Shown: positions 25,037-33,710, counted from the first letter of the stretch. The stretch is 64,000 bases of DNA from Neobacillus muris (GCF_943193175.1 NZ_CALPDF010000022.1:1-64000), one strand, 5' to 3'. The notes: generated by a model not told the origin, from the letters alone. Translations and numbers: made by a program.

Positions 25037-25966
25037 TTATGGCACCATATTGCCTGCTGCCCGATAAATCTGATACCATTCCTCACGAGTCAATTGGATC
25101 TCTGAACCTTTGCAAGAATCTATTATGCGCTGCACCTTCGTTGTACCAAGCACCACCTGCATATTAGCCGGGTGGCGTGTAATCCATGCTACCGCGATGG
25201 CTGTGCTGGTAACGCCATATTTTTCAGCCATCTTGTCAATGGATTTATTTAATTCTGGGAACTTTTCCAAGTCTCCAAGAAATACTCCCTCAAAAAATCC
25301 ATACTGAAACGGTGACCAGGCTTGAATCGTAATATCATGCAAACGGCAGTATTCGATTATACTGCTATCCCGATTAATCGATTGATCCACCTTCATATTT
25401 AAGGCAATACCGGAATCAATCATCGGGGTATGCGCAATGCCAAATTGAAGTTGGTTTATAACAAGCTTGTATGGCAAAGCTTTCTGTAACAGCTCTATTT
25501 GGAGAGGATTAAAATTTGAGACTCCAAAATACTTCACTTTTCCACTCGTATGAAGCACTTCAAATGCCTCTGCCACTTCTTCAGGTTCCATTAACGGATC
25601 GGGACGGTGAAGAAGCAGGGTATCGAGATAATCTGTTCTTAACCGCTGCAATATTTTGTTTACGGAGTTAATAATATGCTCTTTTGAAAAATCAAAACAC
25701 CCCAGGTCGGGACGAATACCGCATTTACTTTGAATCATCATTTGTTCTCGTATCGCAGGATTCATTTGGATAGCTTCCGAGAAAAGCTCCTCACATTGCC
25801 CCTTCCCATAAATATCTGCATGGTCAAAGAAATTAATTCCTTCCTCCATTGCTGTACGAATTAACTTTTCCGCCTCTGATAGTGATAACTGATTGATTCG
25901 CATATTGCCCATAATCATATTTGATGCTTTTAACTCAGTGTTGGCAATGTTTATGTATTTCACCAT
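25037..25966 (-). CDS. Aldo/keto reductase (YcsN/YdhF type)
   Basis: NADP-dependent aldo/keto reductase fold, 309 residues. The catalytic tetrad is visible: Asp and Tyr in FFDHADIYGKGQ, Lys in IQSKCGI and His in LLLHRPDP. The C-terminal GTTKVQRI loop binds the 2'-phosphate of NADPH. The length and lack of the voltage-channel beta features fit oxidoreductases of the YcsN/YdhF group. It lies upstream of the sugar transporter but has its own terminator, so it is probably a separate unit. Substrate unknown. Confidence 0.85.
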   Translation of the reverse strand: MVKYINIANTELKASNMIMGNMRINQLSLSEAEKLIRTAMEEGINFFDHADIYGKGQCEELFSEAIQMNPAIREQMMIQSKCGIRPDLGCFDFSKEHIINSVNKILQRLRTDYLDTLLLHRPDPLMEPEEVAEAFEVLHTSGKVKYFGVSNFNPLQIELLQKALPYKLVINQLQFGIAHTPMIDSGIALNMKVDQSINRDSSIIEYCRLHDITIQAWSPFQYGFFEGVFLGDLEKFPELNKSIDKMAEKYGVTSTAIAVAWITRHPANMQVVLGTTKVQRIIDSCKGSEIQLTREEWYQIYRAAGNMVP

Positions 25967-26082
25967 TAAACCTCCCTATTAGCGTTAATTGATATTCTAT
26001 TCTATCATATCCTTGTTTCTTATAAATTTCATTTTGAAACGTTTTTATTTTAATCAATCCTTTCAAAAATTAAAATCTTTGC

Positions 26083-26121
26083 AAAAAAAGGCATAACTAG
26101 TGAATTTCGCTAGCTATGCCT
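26083..26121 (-). terminator. Terminator of the formate dehydrogenase gene
   Basis: On the - strand aggcatagctag/ctagttatgcct forms a 12-bp stem with one mismatch and a 9-nt loop, followed by seven T residues. Confidence 0.85.
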
Positions 26122-26135
26122 GCTCTCATACATCA

Positions 26136-28214
26136 TTACTGCGCTTCTGAAAGGGAAATAGTCTCCTCTAGTGCTTCAATCTTCACAGCACATGCCTTAA
26201 ACTCGGCTGTACCCGCAAGTGGATCTGTTGCATGAATGGTCAAGACATTCGTACTTACCTGATCCGGAAAATGGAAGGTCATAAATACCAATCCTCTTGG
26301 CTGTTTATTGCTTATTCTTATTTTTGTAACCACACTGCCTCTTCTTGAACTTACCTTGACCGGATCACCGTCATTAAATCCATTTTGAGCGGCATCTTCC
26401 GGATGAATTTCTAAACCTTCTTCCGCATTTTTTACCTTTTTATAATTACTTGTTTGCACCCCGGTATTATAAAATTGAAGCCGTCGTCCTGTTGTCAGCA
26501 TTAAAGGATACTCATGATCAGGCACTTCCGCAGGCGGCTGGTAATGGGTTGGCATAAATTTGGCTTTCATGCCGACTTCTTTTGACCATAGACGGCTATG
26601 AAGGAATGGGGTCCCTGGATGATTTTCATCAGGACAGGGCCATTGCAGACCGCCTTCTTCATCCAATCGCTTATAGGTTACGCCAGCAAAATTGGGCGCA
26701 AGCAGGCGAATTTCCTCCCAAATATCTTCCGCAGACTGATAATTCCAGTTAACGCCCATCTTTTTGGCAACGTCCTGGACAATCTCATGATCATGTCGGG
26801 ATATGCCTGGCCCTTTTAAGGCAGGACGGACTCGTTGAATACGCCGTTCAGAATTAATCAGTGTCCCATCGTTTTCAGCCCAGCCTGTTGCCGGGAGCAC
26901 AACATCAGCCAGCATCGCCGTTTTGGTCATCAAAATATCTTGAACAACCAGAAACTCAAGATTTTCAAATAGTTTCTGTATATGATTTCCATCTGCATCG
27001 GATTGAACAGGATTTTCTCCAATCACGTAAAGGGCTTTAATTTCTTTCTGTTCCATTGCATCAAGCATCAGTGTCTGATGCTTACCCATCTTTTCCGGAA
27101 TCGGTACACCCCACACTTGCTCATGGAGCCTTCTTCCTTCAGGATTATCGTAATCCCAGCCGCCGACAAGGCGATTGGGCAATGCTCCCATATCCCCGCC
27201 TCCCTGCACATTGTTTTGTCCACGGAGCGGATTTAAACCAGATCCATATTTTCCGATATGGCCGGTTAATAAAGCCAAGTTAATTAAGGAAAAGACGTTT
27301 TCTGTTCCATTATGATGTTCCGTTATGCCTAACGTCCAGCAAATCGTTGCTTTCTTAGCGGAAGCATACAGACGTGCAATCTCACGAATATCGTCTGCAG
27401 GAATGCCCGTGATTTTTTCAGCATATTCCGGCGTGTAAGAGTGAACAGCCTCTTTATATAATTCAAATTGTTCGGTTGCATGTTGAATAAAATCTTGATG
27501 AACGAGATTCTCTTCAATAATGACATGCCCCATGGCATTGGCGAGTGCGATATCAGTGCCGACACGAACAGGCAGATACTTATAGGCCAGCTTAGTTTGA
27601 TCAATTCGACGCGGATCAATGACAACCATTTTTGCCCCATTTTTAATTCCGCGGCGCATATGGTTAAAAATAATCGGGTGGCATTCCTGTGTATTGCTTC
27701 CCCAAACAAGAATTACATCTGTATTCTCTAACTCATCATAGGAGCCTGTCGCTGCCCCCGTACCAAACGCTGTCACCAGACCGGTGACACTGGGAGCATG
27801 TCACGTTCGGTTGCAGCTGTCAATATTATTCGTGCCGATGACTGTACGCATAAATTTGCCGGCAAGATAGTTTAGTTCATTTGTAGATCTCGAAGAACTG
27901 AAACACCCAAATGCATCTGGACCATGTCTTTCTTTTAACTTTGAAAATTTTTCAGCAATAAGAGTTAAAGCCTCATCCCAGCTGGCAGGCGTCAGCTTTC
28001 CATTTTGTCGAATCAACGGCTCGGTTAATCGTCGGTCACTATTAATATATTCCCAGCCTAGAGCCCCTTTGACACAAGTCTCCCCATGGCTGGATGGATT
28101 TTCTTTAAATCCTTTTACTTTACTGATCTTATCATTTTCCACCTCAACGACAAGACCACAACCCGTTCCACAGAAACTGCAGATCGTTTCCACTTGCTTT
28201 ACATGAGTTTCCAT
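26136..28214 (-). CDS. fdhF: Selenocysteine formate dehydrogenase (FdhF/FDH-H type), TGA read through
   Basis: Molybdenum/tungsten bis-MGD formate dehydrogenase, about 692 residues if the TGA at 27801-27803 encodes selenocysteine. The N-terminus has the [4Fe-4S] motif CSFCGTGCGL...CVKG, then SCNRT-U-HAPSV: U falls exactly where relatives have Sec or Cys that binds the metal. The frame stays open on both sides of the TGA, homology is continuous, and a hairpin like the E. coli fdhF SECIS follows. The C-terminal MGD-binding domain is complete. ATG 28214 has AGGAG 8 nt upstream. It lacks the extra ferredoxin domains of the ~980-residue Bacillus YrhE form. Upstream: fdhD and an OFA transporter. 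Confidence 0.88.
27771..27803 (-). promoter_or_regulatory. Bacterial SECIS element with Sec TGA codon
   Basis: TGA occupies 27803-27801. Eighteen nt later comes the apical loop GGTCT (27782-27778) on a perfect 7-bp stem TGTCACC/GGTGACA. From memory, E. coli fdhF has the same GGUCU loop at the same 18-nt distance. The bulge and lower stem were not modelled. Confidence 0.85.
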
Positions 28215-28270
28215 GAAAAACACTCCTCTTCTAATCTTCCTATCTGTTAGTCTAAGTAATTATCATTCAT

Positions 28271-29065
28271 TTAATGTGATTCCACTATTCGATCTGGCCG
28301 CGTATAAACATTCAACGATGTATTTCGAATAAAGCCGACCGTTGTAATGCCCAGTTCTTCTGCTAGTTCAAGTGCCAGTTCCGTTGGAGCTGATTTAGAT
28401 AGCACTACCTCACATCCAATTTTCGCCACCTTCGCTAGAATTTCTGAGGAAATGCGCCCGCTAAAGACCATCACTTTATCTTTTAAGGAAATTTGATTTC
28501 GCAGACAATAACCGTAGATTTTATCCAGTGCATTGTGCCGCCCGATATCGATACGGGAAAGGATGATTCCATCTTTGCTGCATAAAGCGGCATTATGAAC
28601 ACCGCCCGTTTCTAAAAACACACTCGAGTTTTTTTGCATTTCTTCCATAAATCGAAAGCATTCTTCATACGTTATTTTTACGTTCACTTCCTTAAAGTAG
28701 TGCGACATTCTTGCATCATTGAAAAAAACGAATCCCTGTCTGCTTTTTCCACAGCAAGAGCTAATATAGCGTTTTGAGTGGAATTTCTCGTAAAAATGAT
28801 TGAGATAATTGGTTTTAACATGAGCAAATCCTTCATTTTCTTGAATCCAAATATCATCAATGTCCGCAAAACGCCTTATTACCCCTTCTGAAGCTAAAAA
28901 GCCGATGACCATATCCTCAATATACTCTGGTGTACAGATTAGAGTCGCAAATTCATTTTGATTCAATTTGATGGTAATCGGATGTTCGGTAACAATAGAA
29001 TCTTCGATTTCCTCTATGTTTCCCAGCGTATAACGGATAACCGGCCGTTTAATACTTGTATTCAT
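28271..29065 (-). CDS. fdhD: Formate dehydrogenase sulfurtransferase FdhD
   Basis: FdhD, about 264 residues, carries sulfur from a cysteine desulfurase to the bis-MGD cofactor, a step needed for active formate dehydrogenase. Visible family elements are EHPITIKLN, MVIGFLASEGVIR, the conserved Cys loop SSCCGKSRQ, TGGVHNAALC, and IGRHNALDKIYG with VFSGRISSEIL. ATG 29065 matches the usual family N-terminus; GGGGAGAG lies 14 nt before it, and a GTG at 29068 is possible. It is 56 nt upstream of fdhF, which it must mature. Confidence 0.92.
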   Translation of the reverse strand: MNTSIKRPVIRYTLGNIEEIEDSIVTEHPITIKLNQNEFATLICTPEYIEDMVIGFLASEGVIRRFADIDDIWIQENEGFAHVKTNYLNHFYEKFHSKRYISSCCGKSRQGFVFFNDARMSHYFKEVNVKITYEECFRFMEEMQKNSSVFLETGGVHNAALCSKDGIILSRIDIGRHNALDKIYGYCLRNQISLKDKVMVFSGRISSEILAKVAKIGCEVVLSKSAPTELALELAEELGITTVGFIRNTSLNVYTRPDRIVESH

Positions 29066-29145
29066 CACTTTAACTTGCTCTCTCCCCGGACACTCGACAT
29101 TGTTGTATAGATTATTCGAAAAACAGCCCGCAATTTGCATGTGAT

Positions 29146-30405
29146 TTAAGCCGTTATTCCGGTTTCTTTTTGTTTTCGAAGCTTTGAAATGTCCGTCCGG
29201 ATTAACAGTGAAATAATGAAGGCAGCCACGAATAATCCGGCAAAGACGTTTAAGCTGCCTGCGTAGGTCCCTGTAGTATCTTTAATATAGGCTGCAAACA
29301 TCGGGCCTACCAGGCCAGCTGCTGCCCATGCAGTCAAAATATAACCGTGGATCGCACCAAGCTGTTTTGTTCCAAACAAATCACCAATATACGCAGGAAT
29401 AGATGCAAATCCTCCACCGTAACAGGTATAGATAACCGCCAGCATCACTTGGAATAGGAGAACATTCATCGTGTGCGGCAACAAGAAAAATAAGCCAATC
29501 TGAAGAACAAAAAATGTTGTGTACGTATTGGGACGGCCAATATAATCAGAAGCGGACGCCCACCCGATGCGCCCTAAGCCATTAAATACTCCAATCGCTC
29601 CGACAAGAGCTGCTGCTGCTGCCGTATCAATGCCAATCGTCTCCATCGCCAATGGTTTTGCCACAGCCAAAATGGCAATTCCGCATGTGACGTTGATAAA
29701 AAGCATCAGCCATAAATACCAAAAGCGGCTTGTTTTCACAGCTTGATTTGCAGTCAATTGGGATAGGTCCAGGCTTGATTTAGCTGCACCAGATTGGACT
29801 TTTTCTTTATACCCCTTAGGTGCCCATCCTTCAGGCGGTCTTTCCAAATACAACGAGGATGCTGTCATTAAAACGAAGTAAACGCTTCCTAAAATAAAGA
29901 AAGTATTGGCCACTCCCACATTTACGATTAAACTATTCATTATTGGACTAGCAACAGCCGCCGCAAAGCCAAATCCCATAATCGCAAGACCAGTTGCCAG
30001 TCCGCGGCGATCAGGGAACCACTTCACTAATGTTGATACAGGAGCAATATAACCCACACCCAGGCCAATTCCGCCCAACACACCATAGAACAGATAAAGC
30101 AGCAATTTGGAACCTGCTAGTACGGCTACACCTGAACCAGCAATGCCTATTCCAAAAAAGGCAGCGGCCAAGAGTCCTGATTTTCTCGGTCCATATTTTT
30201 CTACAAAATGCCCTAAAAATGCTGCTGAAAGACCTAGGAACAATATCGCAATACTAAATGTTAATGCTACCTCAGAATCTGACCAGCCAAACAAGTTCTT
30301 TAGCGGGTTAGTAAAATTGCTCCATGCATACACGGACCCAATCGAAATATGGATCCCAACAGCTGATGCTGCTATAAGCCATCGATTCTTTTTCGTTTCT
30401 GCCAT
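29146..30405 (-). CDS. OFA-family MFS transporter (oxalate/formate antiporter-like)
   Basis: Major facilitator of about 419 residues with 12 hydrophobic spans. The N-terminus RWLIAASAVGIHISIGSVYAWSNF and motif GHFVEKYGPRKSGLLAA are typical of the oxalate/formate antiporter family. ATG 30405 follows GAGGAGG at 9 nt; the longer frame upstream has no ribosome site. Placement before fdhD-fdhF suggests formate (or oxalate) exchange that feeds the dehydrogenase. Substrate specificity in this family is broad, so this is contextual. An inverted repeat lies upstream at 30463-30482. Confidence 0.85.
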   Translation of the reverse strand: MAETKKNRWLIAASAVGIHISIGSVYAWSNFTNPLKNLFGWSDSEVALTFSIAILFLGLSAAFLGHFVEKYGPRKSGLLAAAFFGIGIAGSGVAVLAGSKLLLYLFYGVLGGIGLGVGYIAPVSTLVKWFPDRRGLATGLAIMGFGFAAAVASPIMNSLIVNVGVANTFFILGSVYFVLMTASSLYLERPPEGWAPKGYKEKVQSGAAKSSLDLSQLTANQAVKTSRFWYLWLMLFINVTCGIAILAVAKPLAMETIGIDTAAAAALVGAIGVFNGLGRIGWASASDYIGRPNTYTTFFVLQIGLFFLLPHTMNVLLFQVMLAVIYTCYGGGFASIPAYIGDLFGTKQLGAIHGYILTAWAAAGLVGPMFAAYIKDTTGTYAGSLNVFAGLFVAAFIISLLIRTDISKLRKQKETGITA

Positions 30406-30462
30406 ACAGCAAATCCTCCTCTTTATTCTTCTTGTTTTTCTCTTAGTAAAAATTTTGAAGAT

Positions 30463-30482
30463 AATTATCAAATCAGATAATT
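30463..30482. promoter_or_regulatory. Inverted repeat upstream of the formate operon
   Basis: AATTATC-N6-GATAATT, 7-bp perfect arms, about 58 nt upstream of the transporter start. A candidate operator of unknown regulator; its half-site resembles the palindrome at 24781-24797 but spacing differs. Confidence 0.4.
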
Positions 30483-30681
30483 TAGACTATTTAAATAATA
30501 GTAACATACAATTATTTCCTTTTACAACATGAATATGGTTATTAATCCTTCTTAGATGGATTAATAACCTTCTGCCAATAAATTTAACTATTTCTTTATG
30601 GAGAAAGACCATCAAAAAAAGGCAGCTAAAAATTTGCCGCCAATCAAACTGTATTATAAATTTAAAATCATCTGCAACAAC

Positions 30682-30720
30682 AAAAAAACCTTGATAATTC
30701 AACATTATCAAGGTTTTTTT
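30682..30720. terminator. Terminator after tRNA-Val
   Basis: Stem ccttgataat/attatcaagg with a 5-nt loop, A-run and T-run on both sides. On the - strand it ends the tRNA transcript. Confidence 0.88.
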
Positions 30721-30724
30721 ATGA

Positions 30725-30797
30725 TGACCTGTGAGGGACTTGAACCCCCGACCCCCACCCTGTCAAGGTGATGCTCTCCCAACTGAGCTAACAGATC
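30725..30797 (-). tRNA. tRNA-Val (anticodon GAC)
   Basis: Seventy-three nt fold as a canonical cloverleaf: acceptor GATCTGT/ACAGGTC with one G-U pair, U8, D-arm GCTC/GAGC, anticodon stem TCACC/GGTGG with loop TTGACAG giving anticodon GAC, T-arm GGGGG-TTCAAGT-CCCTC, discriminator A. CCA is not encoded (TCA follows). It stands alone with its own terminator. Confidence 0.9.
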
Positions 30798-30899
30798 ATT
30801 TTATAAAATAAATATTTTGTTAAGTACAAATATAATTATATTAAAAAAGATAAAAATGTCAATATAATTCTCTTCATTTTTTATATATAATTCCATCGA

Positions 30900-30911
30900 G
30901 AACACATGTTC
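30900..30911. promoter_or_regulatory. LexA (DinR) box 1
   Basis: GAAC-ACAT-GTTC; with flanks it matches the Bacillus consensus CGAACRNRYGTTYC at every position but the first. It lies 81 nt upstream of the WYL gene start. Confidence 0.65.
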
Positions 30912-30920
30912 CTGTTTTTC

Positions 30921-30950
30921 TTGAATAAAGAACGAACGTTCGGATATAAT
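30921..30950 (+). promoter_or_regulatory. Promoter with LexA box 2 in the spacer
   Basis: TTGAAT (30921-30926), 18-nt spacer, TATAAT (30945-30950). The spacer holds GAAC-GAAC-GTTC (30930-30941), a second LexA-type box, so LexA would block polymerase directly. Confidence 0.65.
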
Positions 30951-30980
30951 GTATATAAAATGAAGAAAGGCGTGATGAAT

Positions 30981-31205
30981 ATGGATAGCTTGTTGACAAA
31001 ATCAGTTGCAAACCATACACCGTTAGAAATGATATACCTTGCTGAAAACCAGAAAATTTCCCAGCGCAAATTCATTGTCATGGAAGTGAATGATGAATAT
31101 ATCAAAGCTTATTGTTTGCTTCGCAAGCAAATAAGAACTTTTAAACGCGAGAATATCTTAGCCATCATGCCTGAACACCAATCGAAGCAGCGATACCTCC
31201 ACTAA
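30981..31205 (+). CDS. Small WYL-domain protein
   Basis: Protein of about 74 residues made of one WYL-like beta fold (PLEMIYLAENQKISQRKFIVMEV, then YIKAYCLLRKQIRTFKRENILAI), without DNA-binding domain. WYL domains sense nucleic acids or nucleotides in stress and defence regulators. The ATG at 30981 is 10 nt after AAAGG and matches the start of similar short Bacillus proteins; ATG 30975 is an alternative. The promoter carries two LexA boxes, implying SOS induction. Function unknown. Confidence 0.75.
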   Translation: MDSLLTKSVANHTPLEMIYLAENQKISQRKFIVMEVNDEYIKAYCLLRKQIRTFKRENILAIMPEHQSKQRYLH

Positions 31206-31288
31206 CTCTCCCCCTGAAATCCTTTTACCATTCCTATATTCAATATGTTAAAATGCATTTGTATTTGGCCATTTTAGGGGGAATTCAA

Positions 31289-32017
31289 ATGGAAATACCA
31301 AAAGGCTCTATGAAGGAAATGTCCATCTTCAGTCACGAACTAAATGAAGTACTTCAGCTTCTCATCTATCTTCCAGCTAACTACTCTCCATTATACAAGT
31401 ATTCTATCTTGATTGCCCAGGACGGCCGTGACTATTTTCAACTTGGCCGTATTGGACGAAAAGCAGATGAGTATCTTTTTAAAAAAGAAATAGAAAATTT
31501 AATTATTGTTGGGGTACCCTATAAAAATGTAGAAGACCGCCGAAAAAAATATCATCCAAGCGGTGCTTTGAATCAAAAATATATCAGGTTTCTTGCCCAT
31601 GAATTAGTACCCTTCCTTGATCAAGAGTTTCCGACCTATCAAGTTGGGTCCACTAGGGCATTGCTTGGTGACTCATTGGCAGGTGCTGTTTCGTTTTTGT
31701 CCGCACTGCAGTACCCCAACACGTTTGGCAAAGTGTTGATGCAGTCTCCTTATGTGGATGAAGCGATTAAACAGGCAGCCGCTTCCTTTACACAGCATCA
31801 TGCATTAGAAATTTATCATGTGATTGGCACCAGGGAAACCGAAGTACGAATGACAAATGGGGAAACCAGTGATTTCTTAACCCCCAATCGGGAGCTTGCA
31901 AAAATTCTTCTAAATAAACCATTTACCTATTTTTATAAAGAATTTGAGGGTAATCATACTTGGACTTATTGGCAGCCGGATTTAAGCCGTGCCTTAAAAA
32001 CGGTTTTTCACTTCTAA
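31289..32017 (+). CDS. yjcH: Esterase-family alpha/beta hydrolase YjcH
   Basis: Putative esterase of the esterase-D/Fes type, 242 residues. The nucleophile elbow reads LGDSLAGAVS near residue 130, and the C-terminal GNHTWTYWQPDL gives the histidine. Early elements ILIAQDGRDYF fit the family. ATG 31289 follows GGGGG at 7 nt; the frame continues upstream without a ribosome site. It precedes yjcG and yjcF, the reverse-order counterpart of the B. subtilis yjcFGH group. Natural substrate unknown. Confidence 0.85.
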   Translation: MEIPKGSMKEMSIFSHELNEVLQLLIYLPANYSPLYKYSILIAQDGRDYFQLGRIGRKADEYLFKKEIENLIIVGVPYKNVEDRRKKYHPSGALNQKYIRFLAHELVPFLDQEFPTYQVGSTRALLGDSLAGAVSFLSALQYPNTFGKVLMQSPYVDEAIKQAAASFTQHHALEIYHVIGTRETEVRMTNGETSDFLTPNRELAKILLNKPFTYFYKEFEGNHTWTYWQPDLSRALKTVFHF

Positions 32018-32125
32018 ACCAATAATTTCATCAATTTAGAAAATTTGTTATAATAGAATGAAACTTATTGTATCTTGTGTCGAGGATTGTTCATGTGCAA
32101 AGCTAAATACAACGGAGGTAACCCT

Positions 32126-32638
32126 ATGAAATTTGGAGTTGTTATTTTTCCATCCAAAAAACTTCAGGATTTAGCAAATTCCTATCGAAAACGCTATGAC
32201 CCGCACTACTCGTTAATTCCTCCCCATCTTACTTTAAAAGATGCTTTTGAAGCATCAGAACAGGAGGCCGATGCATTTGCTGATAAACTCCGGCAAATTG
32301 CTCAGGATACCCAGCCATTTATATTGAAAACTTCGAAAGTAAGTTCTTTTTATCCTGTTAATAATGTAATTTATTTTAAAATAGACCCAACGACAGAACT
32401 TAAAAACTTACAGAAGGATATCAACCAGGAAATTTCCAGCCAAAACCCGGATTATGCTTTTGTTCCTCACATAACAATCGGCCAAAGGCTTTCAAATGAT
32501 GAGCACTCCGATGTTTACGGGTCACTCCGGATGACTAAATTTGTTCATGAGGAAACAATCGACCGGTTTCACCTGCTATATCAACTAGAAAATAAATCTT
32601 GGACAGTATTTGAAACATTTCGTCTTGGAAAGGAATAG
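32126..32638 (+). CDS. yjcG: 2H phosphoesterase (2'-5' RNA ligase family) YjcG
   Basis: Two-histidine phosphoesterase, 170 residues. The two catalytic tetrapeptides are in PPHLTLKD (near residue 34) and VPHITIGQ (near 115), the hallmark spacing of the 2H superfamily. ATG 32126 follows GGAGG at 7 nt. It lies 6 nt upstream of the acetyltransferase gene, forming one unit. The physiological substrate (cyclic phosphodiester or RNA end) is unknown. Confidence 0.9.
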   Translation: MKFGVVIFPSKKLQDLANSYRKRYDPHYSLIPPHLTLKDAFEASEQEADAFADKLRQIAQDTQPFILKTSKVSSFYPVNNVIYFKIDPTTELKNLQKDINQEISSQNPDYAFVPHITIGQRLSNDEHSDVYGSLRMTKFVHEETIDRFHLLYQLENKSWTVFETFRLGKE

Positions 32639-32644
32639 GTAATC

Positions 32645-33067
32645 GTGACCGTTAAAATTGCAGAAAATCAAACAGAGCTTGAAGATGCTTTTTCAATAAG
32701 AAAGACTGTTTTTGTTGAAGAACAAAATGTGCCAGTTGAAGAAGAAATTGACCAATATGAAGAGGACGCTATCCACTTTATCCTGTATAACAATGCTGTT
32801 CCGGTTGCAGCAGGACGGTTCCGCAATGTCGAGGGATTTGGGAAAGTCGAGCGGATATGTGTATTAAAAGACGCTCGAAAGCTAGGAGCAGGTAAAGCCA
32901 TCATGAATAAAATTGAAGCTTATGCAAAGGAAAACGGGTTTCATAAACTGAAACTAAATGCTCAAACTCATGCGATCCCTTTTTATGCGCGGCTAGGGTA
33001 TGAGGTCGTTTCTGAAGAATTTCTCGATGCCGGCATTCCGCATAAAACGATGATAAAGACCATTTAG
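32645..33067 (+). CDS. yjcF: GNAT acetyltransferase YjcF
   Basis: GCN5-related N-acetyltransferase of 140 residues in the ElaA/YjcF style. Acetyl-CoA-binding motif A reads VLKDARKLGAGKAIMNKIEAYA (about 70-95), with the preceding strand VERIC. It starts with GTG 6 nt after yjcG. A terminator follows at 33072. The acceptor is unknown; the family acts on small amines or protein N-termini. Confidence 0.88.
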   Translation: MTVKIAENQTELEDAFSIRKTVFVEEQNVPVEEEIDQYEEDAIHFILYNNAVPVAAGRFRNVEGFGKVERICVLKDARKLGAGKAIMNKIEAYAKENGFHKLKLNAQTHAIPFYARLGYEVVSEEFLDAGIPHKTMIKTI

Positions 33068-33071
33068 GATG

Positions 33072-33110
33072 AAAAAGGCCTGTTTCCATTAAGGAAAACG
33101 GCCTTTTTGA
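33072..33110. terminator. Terminator between yjcF and spoVIF
   Basis: Long imperfect stem aaaaaggcctgtttcc/ggaaaacggccttttt with a 5-nt loop, usable on both strands by the convergent genes. Confidence 0.85.
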
Positions 33111-33365
33111 TTATTTTTTATTAATCATGTTAGAAATGGTAGTAAAATCTAGATTCTTTCCATCCTTGATTATAGTCCTAACAATTTGGTCTTCTAATTC
33201 TTTGCTGACTGGTTTTTGGGCAAGCTGCGAAACTTTACGAATAACACCACGGACCGTCTTTTCATCATTAAAGTTAGCATTTTGCAATGAATTCGCTAAT
33301 TCAAAAATATCCTGCATATTCACGCCAGTCTTCTTCTCAATGTTCTTAAAGAAACCATTGTCCAC
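33111..33365 (-). CDS. spoVIF: Stage VI sporulation protein SpoVIF
   Basis: Small sporulation protein of about 84 residues needed in B. subtilis (YjcC) for proper spore coat and germination-related gene expression late in the mother cell. The family core FFKNIEKKTGVNMQDIFELANS then KTVRGVIRKVSQLAQKPVS is clear. GTG 33365 gives the usual N-terminus and has AAGGAG 12 nt upstream; ATG 33386 is the alternative but would absorb that site. It lies within the spore gene block. Confidence 0.88.
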   Translation of the reverse strand: MDNGFFKNIEKKTGVNMQDIFELANSLQNANFNDEKTVRGVIRKVSQLAQKPVSKELEDQIVRTIIKDGKNLDFTTISNMINKK

Positions 33366-33428
33366 GTCGCTTTCACACTCCTTCATAAACTACTTTATTT
33401 TATGAAGGGCACCGAAAATGGTGAATAG

Positions 33429-33460
33429 AAAGGGCTGGCCAAATTTTAGGCCAACCCTTT
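33429..33460 (-). terminator. Probable terminator of the yjcZ-type gene
   Basis: Twelve-bp stem aaagggttggcc/ggccagcccttt with one G-U/C change and an 8-nt loop; the T-run is short. Confidence 0.6.
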
Positions 33461-33479
33461 CCATCGTGTGCGCTTAGTT

Positions 33480-33602
33480 TTAATACCAGCTTGCACCAAC
33501 AATGATTAACAGAATAAACAATACTACGATTAACACGAAAGTTGAGCCGCCAAAGCCCCCACCGTAACCGTAGCCGCCAAAGCCGCCATATCCAAAGCAC
33601 AT
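33480..33602 (-). CDS. YjcZ-family small sporulation protein
   Basis: Forty-residue peptide: an N-terminal Gly/Tyr-rich segment ([19 protein letters not shown]) followed by one hydrophobic helix ([21 protein letters not shown]). This is the layout of the YjcZ/YhaL-like sporulation peptide family of spore membranes or coats. GAGGTG lies 8 nt before the ATG at 33602; longer frames add unrelated sequence. It stands between spoVIF and the spoVA genes. Confidence 0.88.
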   Translation of the reverse strand: MCFGYGGFGGYGYGGGFGGSTFVLIVVLFILLIIVGASWY

Positions 33603-33710
33603 AAGTGATTCACCTCGCTTTAACAGTTTCACTATAAGATATGAAACCCCTAAAGAAAGTGTATAGGCACTGGCAAGCATCTGCCGCAATACAATAAAAA
33701 AATGAGCAAA

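Noticed and set aside
27329..27709. Leftward open frame of 126 codons inside fdhF
   Set aside because: Out-of-frame shadow of the formate dehydrogenase coding sequence.
27801..28223. The 140-codon and 546-codon halves of the formate dehydrogenase as separate genes or a pseudogene
   Set aside because: Both are in one frame interrupted by a single TGA at the Sec position, with a SECIS-like hairpin; no other damage is present.
30487..30711. Leftward open frame of 74 codons next to tRNA-Val
   Set aside because: Begins in the tRNA terminator hairpin and has no ribosome site; regarded as non-coding.
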